This document shows positions 11,969 through 23,897 of a stretch of DNA of 64,000 bases, piece by piece (the first letter of the stretch is position 1; every line of letters starts with the position of its first letter). Position numbers and translations under genes: made by a program. Location: assembly GCF_000189635.1 (NCBI RefSeq), contig NW_002476317.1, forward strand, positions 310,001 through 374,000, given 5' to 3'. The DNA comes from Tetrahymena thermophila SB210. Lineage: Eukaryota > Ciliophora > Oligohymenophorea > Hymenostomatida > Tetrahymenidae. Under the pieces are notes generated by a model that was not told the DNA's origin, ran no database searches, and was given only the letters and a program-made list of their open reading frames with translations.

Positions 11969-13071
11969 TCATATTATTTATAAGATCAAAGCAATTTACT
12001 TCATGAATTTCTTAATTTCAATAATTTTGCCAACACCCCACATTTAGAGAAGGAGTGAAGCAGCAAGTAAAAGCTTAGCCTTACGTCCAGGAATTCTTCT
12101 ACGATCAGGGAATAACTTGGAGCGCTTATCTTCGAGGTCATGAATGGCCTTGTGGAAAGGAGAATGAGCCATATCAGCTCTTCTCAAGACTTAAGTAGCT
12201 ATAAAATCTGGTCTAAAGAATTGCATTTCTTTTCTAAAGTGATTGATTCTCTTTTGATTTCCTATCTTTTAAGTATCTATTAATGAATTATTCTTATATT
12301 CAGAATCATTTAAGAGATATATTTTTATTTTATTTTTCTTAATTTAATTTTTCTTTCTTTATTATTCCCTTTGAATTTTTTGATAGTATCATTCATTCCA
12401 TACTTTTTCAATATAAAAATACATAATTAATACAATACTGATGGAAATAAATATTTCATGCAAGGTTGTCTGTCTTATTCATTTAAGGCATCATATTAAT
12501 TATTTTCATGCATACATGCATGAATAACAGTAATTACTCTTAATTCACATAAAAAATTAAAATTAAAGATAGGTTAATTTATAAATTATTTTAAAATTAT
12601 TCAAATATGCTCATTATTTTACGGTTACTATGGACTAAATTATTTTATGTATATCTTACAAAACCTCAGTCCTAAGTTTCTTTTTGTATGTTTCTAATCT
12701 ATTTCATGATAATTCTAAAGAGAATACTTTTCCCATAAACAAGAAAGGTATTTAGCTTCAAACTTACATTTCATTTTTTATTCCCAATCTAAAACAAAAC
12801 ATTCATTTTTTTATTAATCTTGATCCCACAAAGCCGAAAATTGTGCTCTCCATGCTTTCTCCTTGGTTTTAAGATCTTTATAATCTTTACTCCTAAACAT
12901 TTTTCTTTGACTCACTTTAATTTCTAACATTTTTTTCTTTTCTAAAGCTTCTTCAGCCTTTCTCCATTTTATAGAATGTAATGAATTGTCTAATCTAAAC
13001 CTTCTATACCCTCCTATTTATCTTTATTAAAATATTTTAAAAAATAAACTAAAATTTAAGCTTACAGGCAT
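11969..13071 (-). CDS. Basic 187-residue protein, possibly mitochondrial, unknown
   Basis: Two exons, 12768-13071 and 11969-12228, separated by a 539-bp intron with a clean GTAAGT donor. Phase fits and gives 187 residues. The N-terminus (MPVSLNFSLFFKIFQQRQ) has the hydrophobic/arginine pattern of a mitochondrial presequence. The middle is helical and lysine/glutamate-rich. The C-terminal exon is the best conserved-looking part: LRRADMAHSPFHKAIHDLED followed by RSKLFPDRRRIPGRK and a hydrophobic segment (KLLLAASLLLQMWGVGKII) that could span a membrane. No family was recognised; a ciliate-specific subunit of a mitochondrial complex would fit, but this is inference only. Codons in exon 2 include GCC, CTC, CGC and TCC, richer in C than the surroundings, as in well-expressed Tetrahymena genes. 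Confidence 0.6.
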
Positions 13072-14010
13072 GAAATTAATATAAGCCAATATATAACTTA
13101 GGCAATTAATACATTCAAGACAAATAAAAATTGGAAATCTTAATTTAAATAAATTTCATTCTAATTTATTTTTTTCATTCCAAAAAGTGATAAATTAATT
13201 AATTTTTTTAATTAATCAATTATTAATTTACAATTTATTTTTTAATTAAATAATTATTTATTTATTTACTGTTTATTTTTAAATTAATCAAATAATTTTT
13301 TTTGAGATTAAAAATAAGATTTTTAATACTTAATTAATTTAGCAAATTTAATTTTTAAATAAAAATATAATAGAAATCTTTTTAAATAATAAGTTTAAAT
13401 AGTTAAAAAATTATTTATTTTTATATTTATTAGGATTAATTCAAGTTTCTTTAAATTCATTTTATTAAAAAGTTTAATTATTAATTTATAAAATAAAAAT
13501 AATTATGTTAATTTCAAAGATTTTAATGAATTAGTTGATTTCATTCTTTAAAGTTTAGAGTAACTTTAATTAATGCTCATTTTTGAATTTTTATTGTTGA
13601 TTAATTTTTATGCTTTATGATTTCTTTTTATAAATTGAATTCTAGATTTTAAAGATCTTAGATTGTTTTATGTTTTTGTTATAAAATTTGAAATAATATT
13701 CTATAAGTTTTAACATGATTATTTTAAATTATGTATTAGATTTGCAATTGATGTCATTAACTGCTCCTCATTAATAAAAAGATTCTATTATCTCAAAAAG
13801 ATTCTTTTTAAAGTAAGAATATTAAGTGTTTTAAGAAAAGAGAAATGATGTAAGAAGTGATTTCTTTCGTATATCTAATTAGAAATCAACACTTTATCTA
13901 ATTTAAAACTAACATATCTGATTCATCAAAACCAATTAATTATTCAAGATAATTAAACATTATTAAAATAGTAAAAACGTAATAAAAAACTCAGCATTAT
14001 AATAATAAAC
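13072..14010. other. AT-rich spacer between divergent genes
   Basis: About 0.94 kb between two divergent starts. It is almost pure A/T with many TTAATTAA-type strings near 13180-13280. It must contain both promoters, but no element can be named. Confidence 0.55.
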
Positions 14011-15188
14011 ATGAGTTTCAATAACACATAGCTAATTCTTAAGCAAAAGCCAGGCAGTGACTTCCCTTAAAATGTGAATATTTTTGAAATTAAGAAGTCA
14101 GAAGTTCCAGAATTAAAAGATGGATAGTTTTTGATTAAAGTATATTTTCTCTCTATTGATCCAATTATGAGAGTTTGGATGACAGGAGCACCAACTTATC
14201 TACCTACTCTTAAACCAGGCTAAGTTATGCATAGTTATGGTGTAGGCGAAGTAGTACAAACTAAAAACGATTCTTGGAGAGTGGGTGATAAATGTGTTAC
14301 AAATTCTGGGATTTAAGATTACTGCTTAATGGATGAGTAGAGATAAATGTTTTGCTTCAAAATTCCACATAAAACACCATTAGATAAATTGGCTTTTTAT
14401 CTTCCACTTTTAAATAATTGGTTTGTTGCCTATCAAGGTATAGTAGTGGATGGAAAAACTAAAAAGGGAGAAACTGTTGTCGTATCAAGTGCTGCAGGAG
14501 CTACCGGAATAGTGTGTGTACAATTGGCAAAATTAGCAGGTAAACAAATAAAAATTATTTACATACTAACATTTATTATTGCAGTTAAGAATAAAAAAAT
14601 TGAGATATGGCATCATATAAACTTATTTATTACAATATATTAGGTGCAAGAGTTGTGGCTATTGCTGGTGGAGAAAAAAAGTGTAGATTTTTAAAAGAAT
14701 AATTAGGAGCAGATGAAACAATTGATTACAAAGATACTAATTCAACATTCTTTTAGAAGTTAAAAAAAGCTTGTCCCAAAGGAGTCGATGTCTACTTTGA
14801 TAACGTTGGTGATGAAATGCTTGATGATGTCCTGAAAATAATGAATTTGCATGGAAGAATTTCCTTATGTGGTGCTACAAGCAATTACTCAGACCATAAA
14901 AATAGAAAAGGAATATCCAATTATTAAGTAACAATTAGTAGGAGAATATTTATCAAAGGTGTTTTAGCATCAGAAATAGGACCTATTGCAGATAAAGTAG
15001 TTCCTGAAATGCTTCAACATGTAAATTCTGGAGCAATGAAATCTATTGAAGTTTATTTTAATGGTGTAGAATCTGTTCCTCAAGCTATGCAATACTGCTT
15101 CTTAGGATAAAATGTAGGAAAAGTAATGATTAAGCTTTAAGCTGCCTCTAGCATCAGCTCATCAACAAGCACTGTACCCAAGCTTTGA
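14011..15188 (+). CDS. NADP-dependent MDR oxidoreductase, prostaglandin reductase/alkenal reductase type
   Basis: Zinc-free medium-chain dehydrogenase/reductase. Relatives (PTGR1/LTB4DH and plant double-bond reductases) use NADPH to reduce the C=C bond of enones and reactive aldehydes. Two exons, 14011-14539 and 14644-15188, with a 104-bp phase-1 intron that falls right after the Rossmann helix; 357 residues, about the family length. Visible signatures: SIDPIMRVWM near residue 48 (the family's DPYMR-type motif), KPGQVM, the nucleotide-binding loop AAGATGIVCVQLAKLAGARV around residue 161, and YFDNVGDEM at the family's DNVGG position, here with Asp for the second Gly. The catalytic-zinc cysteines of alcohol dehydrogenases are absent. 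The C-terminal SSISSSTST-like tail extends slightly past the domain. The exact substrate cannot be told from sequence. Confidence 0.88.
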
Positions 15189-15322
15189 AGCATGCAGATA
15201 TTAAAATTTTTAAATATAAATTAAATAAAGTTTTTTAATAAAATTTAAAATATTTCAGTAAAACAAAATATTTGTTTAAATGTTAATTAATACTTTAAAA
15301 AGATAATTTCAATTTTAAATCA

Positions 15323-16027
15323 ATCAATATCTTCTAGAGTTATTCTATATATTTTTTTTACTTTAATAGGATAATTTGTAGTTGAGATTTTTCATTTAAA
15401 AAAATATAATTTTAAAAAACGAAGGAAACTATAAATAAAAATGTGTAAGTTAGGTAATAGATTTTATGCTATTTTATCTGTTATAGATAATATTATAAAG
15501 TTATTTATTTATAAATATGATATTAGTTAATTAACAAAAATTGTATAGATGCAATTATACACAATAGTATTTCAAAGTAAAAGGGTGCTATTTAAAGAGA
15601 CAAATAAAATTCATTGAAAATAAGCCAAATAAATTACATAGACATCAAATAACAAAATCAATATCTTCTAGAGTTATTCTAATATATTTTTTTTATTTTT
15701 ATTAGGACAATTAATTTGTTGAGATTTTTCATTTAAAAAAATATAATTTTAAAATACATAGGAAACTATTTTAATAAAAATGAGTAAGTTAGATAATAAA
15801 TAGATTTTATACTATTTTATCTATTATAGATAATATTATATAGTTATTTATATATTTATTTATGAATATGATATTGGTTGATTAACGAAAATTGTATAGA
15901 TGCAATTAATTATACACAATAGTATTTAAAAGTAAAAGGGGGCTATTGAAAGAAACAAACAAAATTCATTCAAAATAACATATCCTAAAAAAATAAGCCA
16001 AATTAAATAGACATCAAATAACAAATT
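15323..16027. repeat. Tandem duplication of an intergenic segment, two copies
   Basis: Two adjacent copies of the same non-coding segment: 15323-15656 (about 334 bp) and 15657-16027 (about 371 bp). Each begins ATCAATATCTTCTAGAGTTA and ends near GACATCAAATAACAAA. In between both contain the blocks GTTGAGATTTTTCATTTAAA, TTGTATAGATGCAATTA and AGTAAAAGG. The copies differ by scattered substitutions and small insertions, so the duplication is not recent. No coding frame or terminal inverted repeat was seen. The second copy ends about 120 bp before the eIF5 start, so it forms most of the eIF5 upstream region. Confidence 0.85.
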
Positions 16028-16145
16028 ATTTAAAATTAAGATTATAAATAACAAATAAATAAGACTTTTATGTATTTTTTGGAAAAAGAAAAATAGCGAA
16101 ACAGGATTATATAAAAAGACTAGTAAGTGATAACAATATAAAAAA

Positions 16146-18107
16146 ATGGACAAAAACTTTTTGAACATCCCTTCATATATTGAAGATCCCTCCTATCGGT
16201 AAATAAAATATATTATCCAATACTAGCTAAAATGATATTGCTCTTCAAAACAATTAAAAGAAACTAATTTTACCTGTTTTTTAAACGGATTGTTTCAATT
16301 TTATCCTCAAATGAATAAATTATATTCATTATTTAGATGATAAAGTGTATGGAAGAAATATGAAGAGAAAGCACTTAGATTAGCAAAATTAAATAAATAA
16401 TTTTAATATTAAATAAACAAGTTACAAGATGCCTAAAATGATCTTAAAGATCGAAGGTAAAGGAAATGGTATCAAGACTAACATTGTTAATATGTAAGAA
16501 GTCTCTAAAGCTCTTAGAGTTCCCACTGAATGTAATAAATCAATAAAATGCTTTTATTATCACATTTTACAATAAAAATAATTTTGAATCAAATCATCAA
16601 ATTAAAAAGTCATAAAATCGCTCTAAAAAACATAAATATGAGGATAAGTTTTTGTACTGCAATCTACCAAACAAACTCAACAACAATATTTATTCCTGAT
16701 CCAAAATTTTGATTAAAAATGGAGATTTAATAAATAATTTCTAATTTATAAAAGATCCTTTGAAGTTTATGGGTTTCGAATTGGGTTCTCAAATTATTTA
16801 CAAAGAAAAGGGTAACGATGTTACTACTATCATTAATGGTGCTTTCAAGGTAATTACTCTTATTATTGTTTTTTTTCTTTTTATAGTTATCTACCTACCT
16901 TGATAGCTATTTTTTTTAAACTCCTAGTCAAGTATATAATTTGTCTATAAGATATTTCTCAAAAATTAAGAAAATCATACACAAAAAAATAATTAAATAG
17001 CTAATCTTATGAATATATTTATTTATTTAGTTATTAGAAAATCGTATCATGCACAATTATCTAAAGCCTAATTTATTTGATTGAAAAAAATTATTATCAT
17101 ATTTAAAACCTTATTCTAAAAAATAAACAGGAAGATATATTGTAAAAGCAATTAGATAAATTCATTTAAAAGTATGTTTTATGTCCTAAGTGCACATATC
17201 CTGAATTTGTATTGAGAGTTCGTTAAGGTTTGGTTAGTGGTAAGTGTGATTCTTGTGGTGAACGTGCTAAATGCGATAATGCTCACAAGTTTGCTGCCTA
17301 TATTGTAAAGAATCCCCCAAAAACCAAAGGTATTAACAAGGAAGAAGAAGACGATAAAAAAGATAAAAAAGTTGCTGCAACTGTTCCTTCCACAACTGTT
17401 ACTAAGCCAGTTAAAGAAGAAAAAGATGTCAATTTGAATATTAAAAAACTTGAAGCTTCTGATTTGACTCTTGTTAGTGAAGAACTTGCCAAAAAAATTT
17501 AGCTTCTTACTGAAAGTATTAACAGTTAAAAGCAAGAAAATGGTGAATTCACTGAAACTGATATTTCTCAAACTAACATTGTTAAGGAAATTAAAGATAT
17601 GAACATATAAAAAGGACTTGAAAGCTAAGTTGCTCACATTCTTTTCTAGTCTTTATTTAGCGTTAATATTGCTCATGAAGTATAAAATAATGCCGAAGTT
17701 CTCAGTAAGACTTTTTCTAAGCTTAAAATTCCTAATCCCGAACTTGAAACTATAATGAACATCAGTTATCTCTTATTTAAAACTTACAATGAAAAGCAAG
17801 ATTTCACTCCTTACGTTCCTACAATTTTAAAGTACTTTTATGATGCAGATTTGCTATCTGAAGATTTCTTAAAAAATTATGCCGAATCTAAAATTAATTT
17901 GTCTGAACATTACTTATACGATGCTGAGCGTATAAAGAAGTTTGCTGAAGCTGCTTAACCTTTCTTAGATTGGATTCTGTATTTATTTTATTTTTGCTTA
18001 CTTATTATATATTTAACAAATGAATTTAAAAAAGAAATGCTGAAGAAGATGAAGACGAAGAAGGTGAAGAAGAAGAAGGAGAAGAAAAAAAAGAAGAAAG
18101 CCAATGA
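16146..18107 (+). CDS. EIF5: Translation initiation factor eIF5
   Basis: GTPase-activating protein for eIF2 in start-codon selection. Five exons: 16146-16198, 16422-16531, 16755-16849, 17131-17978 and 18035-18107; introns 223, 223, 281 and 56 bp; 392 residues (human 431). The first 53-base exon supplies the N-terminal arm, and the splice re-creates PSYRYKMP, the family's FYRYKMP motif with the catalytic Arg (here R18). The conserved KIEGKGNGIKTNIVNM follows. A C4 zinc ribbon has C104, C107, C125 and C128. A lysine/acid-rich linker leads to the C-terminal W2 HEAT domain (about residues 225-375), which binds eIF2-beta and eIF1, ending in FLDWIL and an acidic tail encoded by the last exon. Starting at the in-exon ATG 16429 would lose the arginine finger, so 16146 is preferred. 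Confidence 0.95.
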
Positions 18108-19163
18108 ACTATATTTAATAAATGAATTTAATTAATAATAAAGTTTTAAAGTTTTTTTTGTCAATGTTTTAAAATTTTATATTATTGAAGTTTCATTTTA
18201 AATTACTTTATTTAAAACAAATAATTTTATATTTTTCAATGATAATAAATATATATCATAAAGAATAATAAAATAACACTTCTCTTAAGAAGAAATTTAA
18301 TATAATTATTCTTGAAAATATTATCAGCAACTTTTATTGAGGTAAAATCATATTTGTTGATTGGATTTAAAGTACTACAATATATTATTTTTTTTAAGTA
18401 AAGCTTTTTTGCTAATTCAGTAAGCTTAAGTAAAAATTTTATTTCTCAAAAATAATTATTGAAAAAAAACATTTCTTAACATGTTTCTAAATTTTCTTTA
18501 TTTAATTTTATTGATTAAATAAATGAGAATATATATATGAATAAATAAATATCTATTTATTCAATTTAGAAGATTGTTAGTATTTTATTGATAAATGTTG
18601 TGTAAATAGATATTAATTTGAATTAACAAATAAATTATAATGCTTGAAATCAATCAACAGATATAAATAAATAAATATCTAAAATTAATTTGTTAATTTA
18701 TAATCCATAGTAACATATAAAAATATAAAAATAAAAAATTTTTTCATTTAATTTATTATTGGTTATTTTAATATATTAGTTTAAAATAAATATTTTAGTA
18801 TTTTATACTCTAAATAATGAATAAAATATTACTAGTGTAATAATGTTAAAGACATAAATCAGTATGTATTTTTAACTTTATAATCAGATAATTTTTGGTA
18901 AAAAATAAATAGCTTAAGTAAAATGATAACCAAAAAATAAGAAAAAACTATAAATAGAAGTTATCAAAAGATGGTTGGATATTCAAATCCACATAAAACA
19001 GAAGGAGATTGGTTTTTTTTTTTGAATGATTTTAAGATATTAAAATACGTTTAGAATTTAAATAGTATTAAATCAGAAGATACATACACATTTAACTGAA
19101 ATGAGCATTGAGTACTGTATATTTATAAATTATATTGTGATTTTTAAATATGAACAAAGTAAA
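18108..19163. other. Convergent AT-rich spacer with one doubtful 58-codon frame
   Basis: About 1 kb between converging eIF5 and eS4. Mostly A/T tracts. A frame at 18923-19099 (58 codons, containing KMVGYSNPHKTEGDW) looks somewhat coding but has no homologue I recognise and abuts an 11-base T run; it could be a small gene or a fragment. Not called as a gene. Confidence 0.4.
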
Positions 19164-21333
19164 TCAGTAAGAGAACTTTCTCTTTCTTTCTTCAAGAATA
19201 GTTTCTCTAACACCATCACCGGAAGGAAGTTCGATCCAGGACTTCTTACCTTGACCTAAGACGAAGATGTTACCTAATCTGGTAGCGAAAGCGTTACCCT
19301 TAGCATCCTTAACGTGGCAAATATCGAAGGAACCTTGATGCTTTTCGATGTGTTAGATGATACCGACTCTACCGATGTTGTTACCTTATTGAATGTAGCA
19401 AACATTACCGGATTCTAAGTGAGCGAAGTTTTCAATCTTGTTGTTAACGAGATCGTATTTAAGGGTATCACCGATCTTGATTTCGGGGTTAGGGAATCTG
19501 ATGGTTCTAGAGTCGTGGGTAACGATGTAAGGGATTTGGTTGGGACCAATAGCCTTAGCAGTGACCTTCAAGAGCTTGTACTATTGAATATAAAAATAGA
19601 ATTTAGCACATTTGGATTACAAAAATAAATGTTGAAAATAGCTAAATTGCTTGAAATGCTAATTAGAGAGATTTATTTATTCATAAATTCAGTTATTTAT
19701 TTTGCTAATCTGTTTTTGTTTTAAGATTTATTTCTAAATTATAAGTTGGGGATGAGTGCATACATAATTTCATGTATATAACAAGCAATAAATTTAGCTT
19801 TTTTTAGATTGTTATTTTTACCTTAGCTTCTTCCTTGCTGAGGGACTTGAGGACGAATCTACCCTTGGTGTCGTAGAGGATTCTGAAAGATTAGTCAGTC
19901 TTTTCAATTCTGACGACATCCATAAGACCAGTGGGGTAACCCTTGTCTCTTCTGACCTTACCGTCAACAAAGACGTTTTATTCCTTATCGTTGAGGATAA
20001 GGGTGACATCTCTACCGTTCAAAGCGTAGTTAAGTCTTTCCCTAAGTAGTTACATCAAAAAAAATTAAATAATTAATTTCCATTTTTATTATTTGAATAA
20101 AATAAATTCTTCATTTGCTTGCTTGTTGTAATAGTCAAAATATTTAAGCATTCAAGGAATCTAAATTTATTAAAATGATAAATATCTTTAGCCTCAATTA
20201 ATTTATTAATTAATAAATTAATAATTCATTGATTTATTTATTTATTAAGTTTTAGATATGTATGTATGTGTAAGTTTGCATTTATTGTTAAGGCAGACAT
20301 GAGATGGTAGAAATAAGCAATTATTAGAAATAGTATCTAGTTATAATTCTAATGAGAGATTGCTAGTTTTTTTAACGTTTTCTAATGAAAGTTTAGAAAA
20401 TTTATTAGCTTTTGCAATTGTTTATCCATTTTTTCAAATTATTATTTTCCTATTTTTCTTTTTATTAGCTTAATAAATATGCTTTGCTACACCTTATGAA
20501 TATTTTCTTTTTTTTAATTACTCTCTCACTAAATCACTCACTTACTTATTTACTAAATTTGATCATTCCTAACATTAACAAATCTTCACAACTTATGATG
20601 ATACTATTATGATATAGCCTCATTCTTTTACTCTCTAATTTTAAGAGACTCTAAGAGGCCAAGCAAGCAGAGCAATTGCCATCAATTTAAGTACATTGAA
20701 TTCAAATTTAAGATCAATTTAATTGATTTTACATCAAACAATTTAATGAAATTGCTGCTAGCTAATTAAGCTAATCTAGGCTAATAAGGCTAAAATAATT
20801 TATTAACAATTGCTCCTAATTCTACCTCTATTAAATCTTAAAAGCAATAAATCTATATAAATCAATTTTAAGTTGTAACTTTATTCATTTTGCTTTAAAT
20901 TTTTCCTTGGGCTCTAAGTATTTGACGATTACAAAAACGAGAAGAATCAAAAATTATGTTTATTTTTTATATTCTTACTTGAGTAAGACAGAGAGAGGGA
21001 GAGATTCTCTAAGCTTGTGAGGACCTTGGGAAGGTCTGGTAGCCTATTTTTTAAAATAAATAAATTTAAGTTTAGGAATTGTAGTAATAAAGTCATTTTT
21101 TCTAAGACGAAATGCAAAAAATGTAATTACCCAGATACCACCCAACTTGTTGAGCATCCAAGACTTGGGAGCGTTGATTCTCTTTAAGTGTTTTTTAGGA
21201 CCACGAGCCTTTTTATAAATTTCAAAAGAAAAAAAATGAGGGACTGTAATAGAAATTAATTTGTATATTAAGCATAAAATATATGCAATATCTTATGCTG
21301 TTTTAAGTTGTAAATTATTCAAAGGATTACCAT
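19164..21333 (-). CDS. RPS4: 40S ribosomal protein eS4 (RPS4), with an apparent 2-base deficit
   Basis: Structural protein of the small ribosomal subunit. Five exons: 21331-21333 (the ATG alone), 21131-21208, 20981-21043, 19822-20041 and 19164-19580; introns 122, 87, 939 and 241 bp. The product would be about 260 residues (human 263). Family blocks are plain: [98 protein letters not shown]. Codon choice is C-rich at third positions, as in highly expressed ciliate genes. The end of exon 3 is two bases short of what the next exon's frame needs; the missing bases fall in a CT run at about 20991-21004. See findings. The 939-bp intron is long for this genome. Confidence 0.93.
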
Positions 21334-22559
21334 TTTTGTTTTCTTCTTTTTATTTGGTGTTTATTAATTTTTAATATCTTTCCTTTATTAATTTAACTTT
21401 TATCCCCACTCTAAAATTCTTTTCTTCTTCTTTATTAGGCCTAATTTCATACATCCCTCTTCTATACACTAATTTTAAACTCCTTTAATTATTTTGATAT
21501 TTTAACTAAATTTCTTTCGTATTTTTCTTTTCTTGCCTTTCATTTTTAATTAATTGCTCTTTTTTGTGTCCTTTCCTTTTTTTCATTTTATTAACCTATA
21601 TTGTCTCCTGTCTTTCATTCATTTTATTATTTGTATTTCTCCTCAATTTTTTAACTTCTTTTCTCATGTAAAAGCCCTTAAATCTCATATTTATTGATAT
21701 TTCTAACATTTTTTTACACATTTTATTTATATTTGTAAAATTTTAATTTTAATCTATTATACTAAAAGCATTTAAAAAGTATTTATCAAATTTAATTAAA
21801 TTTAAATATAATTTATTTTTATTCAGTTGATTCATTTTTTTATTCATTTAAAATATATCCAGCATCCCATTATTTTTTATTTCAAGTATTTATTTATTTA
21901 TTTATCTTTCTGATAAACAATATATTTATATTAAATGCTTGATATATAGATAGACTTATAATGTTAACATGTTTTTCTCAAACCATATCATAAATTTAAC
22001 TGAAATAAAATTCAACTAAAATAAAATAGTATTAAAAACTGAATTCATATATTTTAAAAATTATTTTTTTATTTTAAATAATAAAATATTAGCTAAATAA
22101 AAAACGATTAATTATATTATTTTAGTGAATTAGATGAGAAAAGAATTTATTTATTTATTATTGTGTTTTAAACAAAATAATAAAATAATTACTATTCAAA
22201 TTAATATAAATTTTAAATTAAAAATGCTTGATAAATAAAGATGATAGCATTATTTTCTAAATGACAAAATTTTAACTTTTATTACATAAAATATTATAAA
22301 AATTGAATTAATTTATTGGATTAAAATAATATTTAAAATAATCCATTACTTTTAACTAAAAAAAATAAATAAGACAAAAATGACTCTTTAAGTAAATAAC
22401 TAGAGAAAAAAGTTTATTTATTAATAATGTTTATAACACAAAAATAAAATAAATACTATACGAATTAATATAACTTTTTAGAGTAAAATAATCAAACAAA
22501 ATCCCAAAAACTTTTAATATAAAATATTGTAATAAATTCTATTTAGATATTCTTTCTTT
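21334..22559. other. AT-rich intergenic spacer
   Basis: About 1.2 kb with pyrimidine-rich DNA near 21380-21680 followed by nearly pure A/T. The pyrimidine tract lies just upstream of eS4, as is common for ribosomal-protein promoters, but no defined element was identified. Confidence 0.5.
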
Positions 22560-23897
22560 TCAGTAGAAAAATACTTATTTAGATGGGAAACGAGAATATT
22601 CATTCTTTTAAGGTGGAACATATCTATGTCTTTCATATCTATTTAGAAGAGTTCCCATTTAGAATATTGATTGATTTTTTAATTAATTGTCATTATATCC
22701 ATTCGCTAGATAATTTGTTTGTTTTTAATTTTGGTTATCAAAATTTGATGGTGAATATCTCCTGTTATAAAAAATTTTTTAAGTTAAAAAAAATATTTTT
22801 AATTAATATCAATTTCTTTAATGTATAAATCATGCTTTAATTTCTTATTTTTTAATACTTTTTCAAAATAATAATTTTGATTAATTTTTTACTAAAATTA
22901 TTTTTGTGGTCCATTCAAATTATTTTCACTTCTGATGTTTTAATTATAAACAGGACTGTTAATCCTATTTAACATATCTTAGCTTCCTAATCTAGGTTTA
23001 CTATTTAAAAAATAAAAAAATAAATCAATTTATACTGAAAATATTGGTTAAAAATGTGCTTACTTTTCATACATCATAGAGCTAGATATGTTTCCTTGAG
23101 ATTAGTTTCTTGGCATGATTGAGCTTTAATTATTTATAATTTAGTTTCCTGCATTGCGATAAACATTTATTTTGTTTTCACTATTTCCAGAATATCTGTT
23201 TGGATTATAATTCATTCCATTTACTTACTGGTAAGGAGAATTATTTGATACATCCATTGAGTACCTTCTATTAAATAATTTAATTCAGTATTTTATAATT
23301 TTATTACTACAACGTAAAATTATAAATTTGAATAACAAAGTAAAAATAAAGTTTTACGCTTGTTATCCAATATTAGGAGAGTTTTTTATGGTTGTGCTAA
23401 GTTAGTCAACTTATTGTTTTAGCTGATTCTGAATAAAATTATTATAAATAAAATTAAACAAAATAGTATATCTCATTTATTTTAATAAATTAATTAATTA
23501 ATTGTATTGCTTACATAGTCATTCTTGAGTTATTATAATTCATTTCCTCGATACTATTATTGCAGTTTGTTAGTTGCCCCTTAAGAAAACATGTAATTTT
23601 GATCTCTTTATATATAAAAAGTTAAAATATTTACTAAAAAATGCATTCCTTTATAAAATTATTTTTTACCCTTATCTAAGCCTTTCCATAAGTTCTTTGC
23701 GTTCAATAAACTTATTTCTTGCTCCTATTAAAATAAATTAATAGCTAATTCATGTTAAGAAGATTTAATTACTGAAAATAAGAAATTTTGTTTAATTTGA
23801 ATAATTAAAATGAATGCTCACCTTCTATATCTTTAGTCTTTAAGCTAAAATCGTGAGGAGGAGTATTAGGAAAGATGTTAAGTCTTTATTGCATCAT
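22560..23897 (-). CDS. Asn/Gln-rich protein with short N-terminal coiled coil, unknown
   Basis: Seven small exons: 23822-23897, 23670-23724, 23515-23605, 23358-23428, 23064-23267, 22893-23000 and 22560-22761. All donor/acceptor phases agree and give 268 residues ending in TGA. Residues of about 25-45 (ARNKFIERKELMERLRQ) and 62-82 (ELQQLKNDYNQLKQQVDQL) are likely coiled coil. The rest is low-complexity N/S/Q/Y-rich and probably disordered, with repeated RYS motifs (RYSMDVSNN, RYSGNSEN, RYSPSNFD). It ends in RHRYVPPQKNEYSRFPSK. No domain recognised. The consistency of seven exons makes the gene real even though the function is unknown; a cytoskeletal or RNA-granule role would be guesswork. Upstream exons cannot be excluded (coding-like frames near 24040-24420). 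Confidence 0.7.

Noticed and set aside
17179-17637. 152-codon minus-strand open frame under eIF5
   Set aside because: It is the complement of eIF5 exon 4, whose plus-strand product is clearly homologous to eIF5.
18960-19000. TATTCAAATCC string resembling a tRNA B box
   Set aside because: No A box at the right distance and no cloverleaf can be drawn.
18923-19099. 58-codon plus-strand frame with YSNPHKTEGDW
   Set aside because: Slightly coding-like but too short, without homologue or splice partner, and it borders a long T run.
22583-22828. 81-codon plus-strand frame
   Set aside because: It overlaps, on the opposite strand, the last exon (22560-22761) and last intron of the seven-exon minus-strand gene, whose phases all agree.
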